Assembly (NCBI RefSeq): GCF_016801775.1
Contig: NZ_CP069004.1
Coordinates: 1,736,001 to 1,800,000, forward strand
Length of the DNA: 64,000 nt
Direction of reading: 5' to 3'
DNA from: Sulfitobacter mediterraneus
GTDB taxonomy: Bacteria > Pseudomonadota > Alphaproteobacteria > Rhodobacterales > Rhodobacteraceae
In this document: piece by piece, positions 53,938 through 61,951 of the stretch
How positions within the stretch are numbered: the first letter of the stretch is position 1
Layout: every line of letters starts with the position of its first letter
Notes under the pieces: model-generated
What the model was told of the DNA's origin: nothing
The model's database searches: none
What the model saw: only the letters and a program-made list of their open reading frames with translations
Program-made: the position numbers and the translations under genes

Positions 53938-54990
53938 CTATTCTTTGTCCCAGTCGCGCAATGGCGTCTCACCCGCAGCGCGTAAGGCATCCATGTAAGC
54001 GCTCAGCACTTCGGTGCCCGGCAGTCCGGCAGCATCCTGTCGCGCCGCCCAGTCTCTTGGAATGGCTGGCAAAGCGGCGGCCCATTCTTGGCGCACCTCT
54101 TCGGAGGGATCAATGATCTGACCGCCGTCAGCGGAAATTTTGTCATAGGCGCCCGCGATCAGGTCTTCTTGGTCAGAGAACATAGCCTCGGCGAAGGCGT
54201 CCGCACCGGCATGTAATGCGGCACGCACTTCCTCGGGAAGATCCTCGTAGAAGTCCGCATTCGCGGAAAGCCCGGCCGCGAATGGCGCACCAAAGTTGAC
54301 ACGGATCATATAGGGCGCGACCTCTGCGATACCTGCAGGCGCCGCGGCGGTGGCAAAAACAACTGCTCCATCACAGACCCCTGTCTGGATCGAATTGTAA
54401 TATTCGCCGAGGCTTGACGACACTGGCGCAGCCCCCGTTCCCTGGATCCAGTTGGCCGTTGGTCCAGGCGCGCAAATACGTCGCCCTTCCATATCCGCAA
54501 CACTGTTTACCGGTTCCGTCACAAACAGGTGGTAGCTGTCGATGGCAAACCCGCCACCCAGAAAGACCTGATCTTGATCAGCCCAGGCCTGCATCATAGC
54601 GGGTGTCTTCGCCTGAATTTCCGTCACGATCTGAGCTGCAAGCCGGGGATCGTCCGTGCCAAATGGCGCTACGTAAGCGACGTTTTGCAGTGGGTAGAGT
54701 GACGGATTGAAGAGAGTCGGATTGTAGGCCACCTGCGCAAGACCGGCAGCGACCGCATCGCTTTCACCGCCCGGTTTGGCAAGCGACCCGCCGTAGGCCT
54801 CATTCCAGTCGATGGAATGACCGGTCCCTTCAAGTGCGGCATCCACGGCTGGGATGAAAGCTTCCGTTAGGTTCTTGACCCAAATAAAGATCGGTGGATG
54901 GCCTGCCACGATCGTCACGTCGATTGTCTCGGCAGCCATCGGTGTGGCTGTTGCCATGGCAATAGCCATAGCACCTGTCAAATGTTTCAT
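53938..54990 (-). CDS. TRAP transporter periplasmic receptor (DctP family)
   Basis: 350 aa from the ATG at 54990, with GGGAGG 6 bp upstream; the frame continues to 55257 only as a shadow of the RraA gene. Signal peptide of about 20 residues (MKHLTGAMAIAMATATPMAA). Mature protein starts ETIDVTIVAGHPP, with the family arginine region GRRICAPGPTANWIQ and the EYYNSIQTGVCDGAVV strand. Captures an organic carboxylate for the DctQM permease. Third gene of the operon. Confidence 0.9.
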   Translation of the reverse strand: MKHLTGAMAIAMATATPMAAETIDVTIVAGHPPIFIWVKNLTEAFIPAVDAALEGTGHSIDWNEAYGGSLAKPGGESDAVAAGLAQVAYNPTLFNPSLYPLQNVAYVAPFGTDDPRLAAQIVTEIQAKTPAMMQAWADQDQVFLGGGFAIDSYHLFVTEPVNSVADMEGRRICAPGPTANWIQGTGAAPVSSSLGEYYNSIQTGVCDGAVVFATAAAPAGIAEVAPYMIRVNFGAPFAAGLSANADFYEDLPEEVRAALHAGADAFAEAMFSDQEDLIAGAYDKISADGGQIIDPSEEVRQEWAAALPAIPRDWAARQDAAGLPGTEVLSAYMDALRAAGETPLRDWDKE

Positions 54991-55046
54991 GATGTTCCTC
55001 CCTTTGCCACTTACCGTGGCGCTTCTTTGGTTTGCACTGCTGCACA

Positions 55047-55682
55047 TCACAGCACCTTGGTTGACTCTGCAGACACTGCCTCCCGCAGTCCCAGCGCGGT
55101 GAGCGTCGTTGTTCGTTTGCTCCGCAGATCGTCTATGAGGGCTGCTTCGGATGTGGCACGGGCCTCGGCGGCTGCGATCACGGCATCGAGATCGGCTTGG
55201 GCCACGCAGACGACCCCGTCTGCATCCGCAATAATCCAGTCGCCGGGTGATACGCATGCAGCGCCAAGCACAAGAGAAACGTCGGTCTCTCCCAGCTTGT
55301 CTTTGGCTGGTCCGGGCACAGCCAGACCGGCCGCATGCACTGATAGGCCCATGGCCTGAATCTGTGTGGCATCGCGAATAGCCCCGTCAACCACCAAACC
55401 CGCACAGCCTTGCGTCAGCGCGGCAGCGGCCATCACATCACCCCATAAGGCTGTTTCAAGGTGACCCCCTCCATCAACAACCAGTACTTCGCCAGAGCGC
55501 AGCGTCGGGACCATGTGATGCAAGGTCAGGTTTTCGCCCGCTGGCACCCGCGCGGTGCGTGCTGGACCTGCAAATGCACCGCCAGTTACAGGCCGTAGGC
55601 GCGGCGGCAGAGCACCTTTCTTACCTGCGGCTTCAAACAAAGTCGCGGCCCCGAGTTCTGTAAGACGGTTGGCTCTTGTCAT
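55047..55682 (-). CDS. RraA-like aldolase family protein
   Basis: 211 aa. The HMG/CHA aldolase fold is marked by HHMVPTLRSGEVLVVDGGG, ETALWGDVMAAAA and LVVDGAIRDATQIQ, with the metal-binding Asp in DGAIRD. In pathways, this family cleaves 4-hydroxy-4-methyl- or 4-carboxy-4-hydroxy-2-oxo acids to pyruvate or oxaloacetate, or decarboxylates oxaloacetate; its location in a catabolic operon favours that over an RNase E regulator role. Overlaps the FAH-family gene by 4 bp. Confidence 0.85.
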   Translation of the reverse strand: MTRANRLTELGAATLFEAAGKKGALPPRLRPVTGGAFAGPARTARVPAGENLTLHHMVPTLRSGEVLVVDGGGHLETALWGDVMAAAALTQGCAGLVVDGAIRDATQIQAMGLSVHAAGLAVPGPAKDKLGETDVSLVLGAACVSPGDWIIADADGVVCVAQADLDAVIAAAEARATSEAALIDDLRSKRTTTLTALGLREAVSAESTKVL

Positions 55683-56497
55683 GCGACCGTATTCTCCAGC
55701 ACCGGCAGACCAGTAATCTCGATCCGCACGACATCGCCGGAGGAGATGTATTGCCCTGTGCCCGCACCGACGCCCGGTGGCGTTCCAGTGGCGATCACGT
55801 CGCCGGGACTCAGGGTCACGCGGCTAGAGATGAAGGCGATCAAGGTCGGAATGTCGAATATCATATCCGAGATCGGTGCATCCTGACGAACGTCACCGTT
55901 CACCTTGGTCACGACGCGCACCGTGCCTGCCTCAATGGCATCACGCATTTGTGTCATCGGCACAACTTCTGGGCCTATTGGAGTGGACCGGTCAATCGAC
56001 TTGGCTGAAAACCAGTCAAGGTGGACGGTATCGCCCGCTTTTACCTTGAAAATGTCTCGCGCCGAGACATCGTTGAAGGGTGTCACGCCCGCAATATGAT
56101 CAAGCGCATCTGCCTTGGAGATATCGCGCCCGCCCTTACCAATGATGATGGCCATCTCGCCTTCATAGTCGAGCTGTTTGATCATCGACGGAGGATCAAT
56201 TGGATCGTCAGCGCCGATCATGCATTCTGGCGCTTTGAAGAACAGCAGTGGCGTTTCAGGAATCGGTTGCTCTGCCTCTTTGGCATGATCGACATAGTTC
56301 AGCGCCACGCAAAGAATTTTGCCGCCTGGATCAAGTGCCGGAAGCGGGTGCAAGGTTTTGAGATCCACGGTTTCACCTTTGGCGCAATCCAATGCAAGCG
56401 CATCGACCAGCGTTGCTGCGTCCAGCTTTGTCGCAGTGTCACCCTCTACGAGAGCATAGGCGGCACCCGCCTGGTTTTGATATCTCAAAATACCCAT
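55679..56497 (-). CDS. Fumarylacetoacetate hydrolase family protein
   Basis: 272 aa from the ATG at 56497, preferred over 56509 because GGAGG lies 5 bp before it. Metal-binding FAH core: LNYVDHAKEAE, FFKAPECMIG, the QLDYEGEMAIIIGK acidic set, DVSARDIF and DVIATGTPPGVG. Family members hydrolyse acylpyruvates, isomerise or decarboxylate 2-oxo-diacids. First gene of the nine-gene operon, behind the candidate GntR operator. Together with the aldolases it suggests ring-cleavage or acylpyruvate-type intermediates. Confidence 0.88.
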   Translation of the reverse strand: MGILRYQNQAGAAYALVEGDTATKLDAATLVDALALDCAKGETVDLKTLHPLPALDPGGKILCVALNYVDHAKEAEQPIPETPLLFFKAPECMIGADDPIDPPSMIKQLDYEGEMAIIIGKGGRDISKADALDHIAGVTPFNDVSARDIFKVKAGDTVHLDWFSAKSIDRSTPIGPEVVPMTQMRDAIEAGTVRVVTKVNGDVRQDAPISDMIFDIPTLIAFISSRVTLSPGDVIATGTPPGVGAGTGQYISSGDVVRIEITGLPVLENTVA

Positions 56498-56510
56498 CAA
56501 ATCCTCCATT

Positions 56511-56538
56511 TAGTGCACGATAAGCAAATCGTGTACGA
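56511..56538. promoter_or_regulatory. Double TNGTGYACGA site, candidate GntR operator
   Basis: TAGTGCACGA (56511-56520) and TCGTGTACGA (56529-56538) are near-palindromes with 18-bp centre spacing, 14 bp before the first gene of the operon. The pattern T-N-G-T...A-C-N-A is the general form of FCD-type GntR sites. In the leftward direction TTGCAG and TTATCG with a 17-bp spacer could be a weak promoter overlapping the sites. Confidence 0.5.
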
Positions 56539-56665
56539 TTCTGCAACACCAAAATTTTGTACTCGGAACTCTCCCCTGCTATCCAATCGAAATGGGCCGG
56601 ATCCACGCCACGAGACGGCGCGCCCCAATGCACAAGATGGAAAGTCGGCTTTGGGACGCGAGTTT

Positions 56666-57085
56666 TTACGGAGAACTTGCGGCGGAAAGCGGCGCGGTGT
56701 GTTCGTGCTCGGGCCACGTCCATGCGGTCCAGAGAATTGCGATTAGAGCCACAATCTCGATGACGAGGTGGAAGGTGTCATCCATGTCGGTGGGGGCCGA
56801 GGAAAGGAGCGTACCGGTTGTGACGATCGCTGCAAGAAAGGTGACAGGGCGACCAATCCTGCGGGTTAGCAGGAGCGAAAAGAGCACCATCGCAATCGGC
56901 ACTTGGACGAGGAAACCGCCCAAAAGCATCAGCCCTTCAGTGATCTCAATGCCGTTGTAATGGCCTGTCAACAGCATCTCGATATGGGACGCGAGGACAA
57001 ACTGGTGAATGTCGCGAAAGATGATGTTGAGCAATATGAACAGCCATAGGGCCGACAGAAGAATATGGGGATCGAGCCGTCTCAT
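56666..57085 (-). CDS. DUF6326-like small membrane protein
   Basis: 139 aa with four hydrophobic segments (about 8-24, 47-70, 80-95, 105-123). The opening DPHILLSALWLFILLNIIFRD and the TEGLMLLGGFLVQVPIAMVL region recall DUF6326. Function unknown. It is separated by 62 bp from the truncated membrane gene remnant on the same strand, and the IS element lies just beyond. Confidence 0.65.
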   Translation of the reverse strand: MRRLDPHILLSALWLFILLNIIFRDIHQFVLASHIEMLLTGHYNGIEITEGLMLLGGFLVQVPIAMVLFSLLLTRRIGRPVTFLAAIVTTGTLLSSAPTDMDDTFHLVIEIVALIAILWTAWTWPEHEHTAPLSAASSP

Positions 57086-57147
57086 TTAGGTGTCTTCTTT
57101 CTTTGTTTCTGGATTTTGCCGGTATCGGGCCGGGAGCACGACCGGGT

Positions 57148-57315
57148 TCAGATCACTGCACCGGATGCGCGCACCGCAAAGGCGCGGCGGATCAGGAATT
57201 CTGCAATCGCAAGTTTGATGGCCCACGCCCCGACCATCAGTACGTCACGGGAAAACCCCAGCGGCTCAATGTCAAAGAGGCCCATCGTGACCAGAAAGAG
57301 CGCGGTCTGCGTTGA
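57148..57315 (-). pseudogene. 3' remnant of a membrane protein gene, cut by the IS3 element
   Basis: The last ~55 codons (LFLVTMGLFDIEPLGFSRDV, then MVGAWAIKLAIAEF) encode two hydrophobic segments in line with the transposase frame, making a chimeric open frame from 57675 to 57148. The N-terminal part of this gene is not found on the far side of the IS in this window. Confidence 0.65.
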
Positions 57316-58243
57316 GGCCCCTTGGCCGATTGCGTAGAATGCCTCCTCAGCTTCGGCTGGCGTGATGTATCCGATGGGTTCGAGCAAGCGGCGGTTGTTA
57401 AACCAGTCGACCCATTTGAGGGTTTCCCACTCGACCGCGTCAGCGGATTTCCATGGTCCCAGTCTGTGGATGACCTCCGCTTTGAAGAGACCAATCATCG
57501 TCTCGGCCAATGCAGTGTCATACGAGTCACCGACCGTGCCCACGCTGGGTTCCAGCCCAGCATCCGCCAACCGTTCGGTGTATTTGATCGACACATATTG
57601 GCTGCCGCGATCGCTGTGATGGATCAGGCTGTCACTGGGCCGTCGCTCATAAAGTGCCTGCTCCAAAGCATCCAAGACAAACTGGGTTTGCTGTGACCTT
57701 TATGCACGCCACCCGACGATCTTGTTTGCGAAGGTGTCGATGACAAATGCCACATAGACAAAGCCTTGCCAGGTCGAGACATAGGTGAAGTCTGATACCC
57801 AGAGTTGGTTGGGCATCGTTGCACGGAACTGTCTGTTCACACGATCCATTGGACACGGCAGGGCTTTGTCAGACCAAGTCGTTTTGATCTTCTTGCCGCG
57901 CCTGACACCTTCAATCCCAATATCACGCATGAGCCGTTCGACCGTGCAGCGTGCCAGATCATGGCCCTCACGGAGCATGGCACGCCACAACTTACGTGCA
58001 CCGTAAACAGATCGATTGTCTTCCCAGAGCTGCTTCATTGCAGGTCGTAATTGTGCGTCCCGTTCGGCGCGATCCGATGCAAGGTCTGGATCACGCTCGA
58101 TCGCCAGATGCGCATAGAACGTCCCCTCTCGTGACATTTGCTTTGCAAATGCACTGCCGGGCAATGGAAGGGGCAATCTGCAAAACGCGACAGATCGGCT
58201 CGACCCCACAGACGCCTCGATGCTCTTTGATAAACGCAATCAT
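57316..58243 (-). pseudogene. IS3-family transposase OrfB, inactivated by frameshift and stop
   Basis: The rve/DDE integrase core is recognisable: WVSDFTYVSTWQGFVYVAFV, HHSDRGSQYVSIKYTE and WVDWFNNRRLLEPIGYITPA. Two lesions are visible. The first block ([10 protein letters not shown]...ICRVLQIAPS, from 58243) is out of frame with the rest because of about 43 extra bases at 58123-58165. Then a TAA at 57700-57702 interrupts the core between GWRA and RSQQTQFVLDALEQA. The ATG overlaps the OrfA stop. Confidence 0.82.
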
Positions 58244-58572
58244 TTCCGAAATGGCCGGTCGAGCTCCGCCTGCGCAAAATACGCTGAAGCTTCCTTCAGG
58301 ATTTCATTGGTCTGCCGAAGCTGCCGGTTCTCACGCTCAAGTGCCTTGATCCGTTCCCGCTCGGCGGTCGTCACACCATCGCGTCGACCGCTCTCAGTCT
58401 CAGCCCGCCGAACCCAGGCCCTGAGCGTATCAGGGCCACAACCAATCTTGGGCGCAATTGATCTGATCGCAGCAGATTGGCTGTCAAATTCACCCTGATG
58501 CTCGAACACCATCCGCACAGCACGCTCCCGCACTTCCGGTGAATATCTGTTTCCACATTTGTTCTTTTCCAT
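58240..58572 (-). CDS. IS3-family transposase OrfA
   Basis: 110 aa, intact. N-terminal helix-turn-helix ([31 protein letters not shown]) followed by a leucine-zipper-like helix [20 protein letters not shown] and the common ending [19 protein letters not shown] binding and regulation of transposition. Its OrfB partner is broken, so the element is immobile unless helped in trans. Confidence 0.9.
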   Translation of the reverse strand: MEKNKCGNRYSPEVRERAVRMVFEHQGEFDSQSAAIRSIAPKIGCGPDTLRAWVRRAETESGRRDGVTTAERERIKALERENRQLRQTNEILKEASAYFAQAELDRPFRK

Positions 58573-58620
58573 AACCCAGTATCCTTACTTCTGGGTCTCC
58601 GGCAAACAAGGGGCGGTTCA

Positions 58621-59472
58621 GAACCCCTTGACTCGGACGGCACCGTTACCGAAGTCCTGACCCTAACGCAGCGAATGACTGCTATCCGCCCTTCTGTAAA
58701 AAAATAACGTGCTGCTAGTGCGGAAAGTAGAGATCTGAACTGCGCGCGAGTGCCTTTCTGATTAGGTTTGGCGCGTTTGCTGCGGTGCAGGAAAGGTCTT
58801 TGCTAATTTGCGGAGGTTTTCCCAACAAGAACATCGTCTGCAAGCTAAGCGATGCTGAAACCGTAAATTTCTTGACGAAGGAAATTGGTGCAAAAGGAGG
58901 ATCGACTTTTTTGCTCACCAACCCCCAACACCCAGCCTAGACCATGCGAAACGCTGGAAAATAGCGGAAGAAGACACGGTGTAATTTACGCAACCCGTTG
59001 AATTCAAACATTTTTACTAAAATTTATGGTGCCCGGGGGCGGAATCGCCTTCAAGACCTAAGTAGCTGTTTTAATTTCATTTATCTCTCCCATTACTTCG
59101 GATATACCCCCAAAAGAACCCCCCGCAGAGAATTGCTTTAAATCGATTTTCCGCTCCTAAAGACCACGCGCGCCTTCCTGAAAAACGCTTGAATGAAATG
59201 TTCCTAAACTCAGATACCCATTTTCCCAGACGGGCCACCATTCCGTTTTTTCGAGAGAAACGCGCAGAATTTAGTGATGCCCTGATCTGATTGGGCCGAT
59301 CCACGTTAAGGCCGCGCAACAGGAAGGGCTAAATCCCGTGCATCTCGCGGCTTCAGTACTCGTGCCGAGAGTGAAGTTGATGTTGATAGCAAGTCACATT
59401 GAAAAATGTGTTCCTTAGTCATCTATTCCATATTACCCCTGTTCAGGAAGAACTGCTGGACGGATCAAACAT
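58621..59472. other. 852-bp region without a convincing gene
   Basis: Lower GC. It contains a 68-codon minus frame (58715-58921), an 80-codon minus frame (59077-59319) and a tRNA-3'-end-like string near 59027-59044. Neither frame has a recognised family or good start signal. Likely debris between the IS element and the accessory genes to the right. Confidence 0.5.
59027..59044 (-). other. tRNA-3'-end-like sequence, candidate attachment-site remnant
   Basis: On the minus strand CGATTCCGCCCCCGGGCACC followed by A reads as the T-loop, the 3' half of a T-stem, an acceptor strand and CCA. No tRNA body precedes it (the upstream bases do not continue the expected T-stem). It resembles the string at 46068-46087 but differs by one missing C and by the bases after GGGGGCGG. 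Confidence 0.4.
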
Positions 59473-60654
59473 TTGCCTAAGAATATTGTAATATTGTGCG
59501 ACGGGACCTCGAATGAAGTTTCCGAAGACAGGACCAACATTTTGAGACTTTTTGGATGCCTCAAGAAATCTCCTGAACAATCCGTTTTTTATGATCCTGG
59601 AGTGGGCACGTTCGGCGCTGAAAATTCAGCTTCATACTATTGCAGAAAAGGCGTCGAAATTTGGGGGCTAGCAACGGGCTGGGGGTTGGACGCCAATGTA
59701 AAAGAGGCCTATCGATATCTCGTTCACAAATATCAACACCGACCAGCTGAAGTTGATGGCCCGGATTCGGATCGAATTTTCATTTTCGGCTTTAGCCGGG
59801 GCGCATACACCGCAAGGGTCCTTGCAGGCTTTATTCATGCTGTCGGGTTGCTTCATCCCGATAACCTCAATCTCCTAAACTACGCATATCGTGCATACAA
59901 AAGTATAGGTGAAAACACAGACCGCGAGAGTAGTGACCGTGCGTTTGCTGAAGTTCGCCTTTTTGAACGCATTCTTCGCCCAACCCGACCCAAGATTCAC
60001 TTTCTAGGTCTATTCGACACAGTTGGCTCAGTGATTGAAAGTGGGAGACTTGGTCCAAGGCTGAGGTCCCACGCGTTCACAAGTGCAAATCCTAGCGTCA
60101 GGTGCGTCCGACATGCTGTTGCATTGGATGAGCGCAGAACTATGTTTCAACCTCAGCTATGGCCCGCAGGCAAAGTACACCGCCCACAGCGTTTCAGTCT
60201 AAGACTAGAGGTGGAGCAAGATGTCAAAGAGGTGTGGTTCGTTGGATCACATGGCGATGTCGGCGGTGGGTATCCGGAACCTAAAAGCTCCATTGCTAAG
60301 ATTCCTTTGGATTGGATGATTAACGAGGCACGTTCCTCGGACTTGGAGCTTAAGACACGCACCGTAAACACCATTGTGCTTGGTAAGAATGGTGGGGATT
60401 ATGTCGAACCATGCACTCAGGCCCCGATGAACAATTCGATGACCAAGGGATGGTCCGTTCTTGAGGGTATCCCTCGGCTTCAACATCGTCATATTCCAAC
60501 CACAAGAAAGAGTGTGGCGGGCTTTTATATACCTTGGTTCGAAGAGCGATGTGTCCCAGCGGGCGCTAATATCCATTCATCGGTCTTTGCACACAGTGCT
60601 GGACCGAACGCGGTTCAAAGATCGAACATTCCAAAGAACCACGTGGTAGTTTAA
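59473..60654 (+). CDS. DUF2235 alpha/beta-hydrolase (Tle1-like phospholipase fold)
   Basis: 393 aa from a TTG at 59473. Start motif IVILCDGTSNEVSEDRTNI and the nucleophile elbow FGFSRGAYTAR (Ser in GxSxG form) define DUF2235; LGLFDTVGS supplies a likely acid region and GSHGDVGGGYP contains the His near the C-terminal half. Family members include type VI secretion phospholipase effectors, but no VgrG, PAAR or immunity gene is next to it, and many DUF2235 proteins are stand-alone. Cytosolic by sequence. AT-rich accessory setting. Biological role unknown. Confidence 0.85.
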   Translation: MPKNIVILCDGTSNEVSEDRTNILRLFGCLKKSPEQSVFYDPGVGTFGAENSASYYCRKGVEIWGLATGWGLDANVKEAYRYLVHKYQHRPAEVDGPDSDRIFIFGFSRGAYTARVLAGFIHAVGLLHPDNLNLLNYAYRAYKSIGENTDRESSDRAFAEVRLFERILRPTRPKIHFLGLFDTVGSVIESGRLGPRLRSHAFTSANPSVRCVRHAVALDERRTMFQPQLWPAGKVHRPQRFSLRLEVEQDVKEVWFVGSHGDVGGGYPEPKSSIAKIPLDWMINEARSSDLELKTRTVNTIVLGKNGGDYVEPCTQAPMNNSMTKGWSVLEGIPRLQHRHIPTTRKSVAGFYIPWFEERCVPAGANIHSSVFAHSAGPNAVQRSNIPKNHVVV

Positions 60655-60927
60655 AGCTATTTTGATAGTCGCGAGGCGCATTACATTTTTCACGAAGCGT
60701 TTGAAGATCGGGCGGAATTAGTCCAATGTCTCATGTAACAAGTAGACCGTTTCTGTGTGTAGCCGCACTGCGCAGCAGATAAAAATGGGCAGCTAAGGAT
60801 ATCTTTTACTTGGGTTTAGGGTAGAAGCGGTGGCTTTGTGGGTTCTACATGTTAAAAATTGCCGAACGACGGGTGTTCAACGAAGCTCCAAGGCGATAAG
60901 TTGTTTAATAATAATTAGGGGTTAGGC
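60655..60927. other. Intergenic region of 273 bp
   Basis: Between the DUF2235 and AAA+ genes. AT-rich, with AGGGGTTAGGC just before the AAA+ ATG; it probably holds the promoter of the AAA-protease pair. No other structure seen. Confidence 0.45.
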
Positions 60928-61908
60928 ATGGCGAACAGCAAACAACTCATAGCAATGATACGCAGCCATGCATCAGGTGACGAAGAACGCTTCTTCGCCG
61001 TCGCAGATCACATTGTCAGCGATTCACGTAAGGCCGGTCACCATCGAATGGCAGACGAGATCGCTAAGTTAGTCGGAGAATTACGCGCGGAAACCAGTGA
61101 GCGCCGTGCTTCTTCTCGTCCAACTCTTATCGCAGCTCCTCGTGGCGAACTCACATCACTGGTTCGCGCGTCATATCCGGACACTCGGCTCTCCGATGTA
61201 GTCCTCGCTGACGACGTCGAAACTAGGCTTCGCCGAATTGTTCGCGAACATCGGGAACGGCAAATACTAGCGGACATGGGCCTCCAGCCGCGGCGAAAGA
61301 TCTTGCTGTCAGGGCCGCCTGGGACTGGCAAAACACTGACGGCTGCGGCCATCGCCGGAGAACTCGGCTTACCCTTGTTCACTGTGCTGCTTGACGGAGT
61401 GATTACGAAGTACATGGGGGAAACAGCAGCCAAGCTTCGGATCGTTTTCGATGCGATGCAACAAGCTCGGGGCGTCTACTTCTTTGACGAGGTAGATGCG
61501 CTCGCTACTCGACGAGGTGCTGAGAATGACATCGGTGAAGCTCGCCGCATGTTAAACTCGTTTCTCCAGTTTCTTGACGAGGATTCCTCGGGCAGTCTCA
61601 TTCTAGCAGCTACAAACCACCATGAATTGCTTGATCGGGCGATTTTTCGGCGCTTCGAGGCGACTGTTCAATATGCGTTGCCGCCTCCAGATCATGTACG
61701 CAGGATTCTCACTCAGCATCTCCCTCAGTTCGATCTCGCCGAAGTTGAATGGAACAAGATTTCAGCGGCCGCTGAGGGTCTAAGCCAAGCTGAAATCGTC
61801 GCGGCTGCAGACGATGCGGCTCGTGATGCAGTTCTTGAATCAAAGGGCATTCTTACGAACGCTATCCTTTTGCGCGCCATCGGTGAGCGAATTCATTTAA
61901 AACTCTAG
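60928..61908 (+). CDS. AAA+ ATPase paired with subtilisin-like protease
   Basis: 326 aa, one AAA+ module. N-terminal helical region (1-110), Walker A GPPGTGKT at 129-136, pore-loop-like KYMGET (161-166), Walker B YFFDE at 184-188, sensor 1 ATNH at 228-231 and arginine-finger region FRRF at 240-243. It belongs with the FtsH/spastin-like classical AAA group. The protease gene starts 43 bp downstream on the same strand, implying a two-gene operon. AAA-subtilase pairs recur in genomic islands; one plausible role is a regulated protease triggered by phage or plasmid, with the ATPase as control or unfoldase. Confidence 0.88.
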   Translation: MANSKQLIAMIRSHASGDEERFFAVADHIVSDSRKAGHHRMADEIAKLVGELRAETSERRASSRPTLIAAPRGELTSLVRASYPDTRLSDVVLADDVETRLRRIVREHRERQILADMGLQPRRKILLSGPPGTGKTLTAAAIAGELGLPLFTVLLDGVITKYMGETAAKLRIVFDAMQQARGVYFFDEVDALATRRGAENDIGEARRMLNSFLQFLDEDSSGSLILAATNHHELLDRAIFRRFEATVQYALPPPDHVRRILTQHLPQFDLAEVEWNKISAAAEGLSQAEIVAAADDAARDAVLESKGILTNAILLRAIGERIHLKL

Positions 61909-61951
61909 TGTATAGCAAGCACTCACAAAATTAGATTGTCGATGATTAAAT

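Larger units (their letters stand above)
57313..58620 (-). mobile_element. IS3-family insertion sequence, decayed
   Basis: About 1.3 kb. The outer end by OrfA is clear: on the minus strand it starts TGAACCGCCCCTTGTTTGCC at 58620. The other end is only weakly matched by TGAGGCCCCTTGGCCGAT at 57313-57330, which lies right after the transposase end, so the IS may instead be cut short there. Flanking trinucleotides (CGT and GAA) do not match, so no target duplication is visible. Confidence 0.8.

Noticed and set aside
58715..58921. 68-codon minus-strand frame (starts MVSKKVDPPF)
   Set aside because: It reads like a protein and I have a vague memory of similar sequences in roseobacters, but there is no family, partner or good start; it may be a conserved non-coding block or debris.
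59077..59319. 80-codon minus-strand frame
   Set aside because: No start signal and no recognisable family; lies in what seems to be debris between the IS and the DUF2235 gene.
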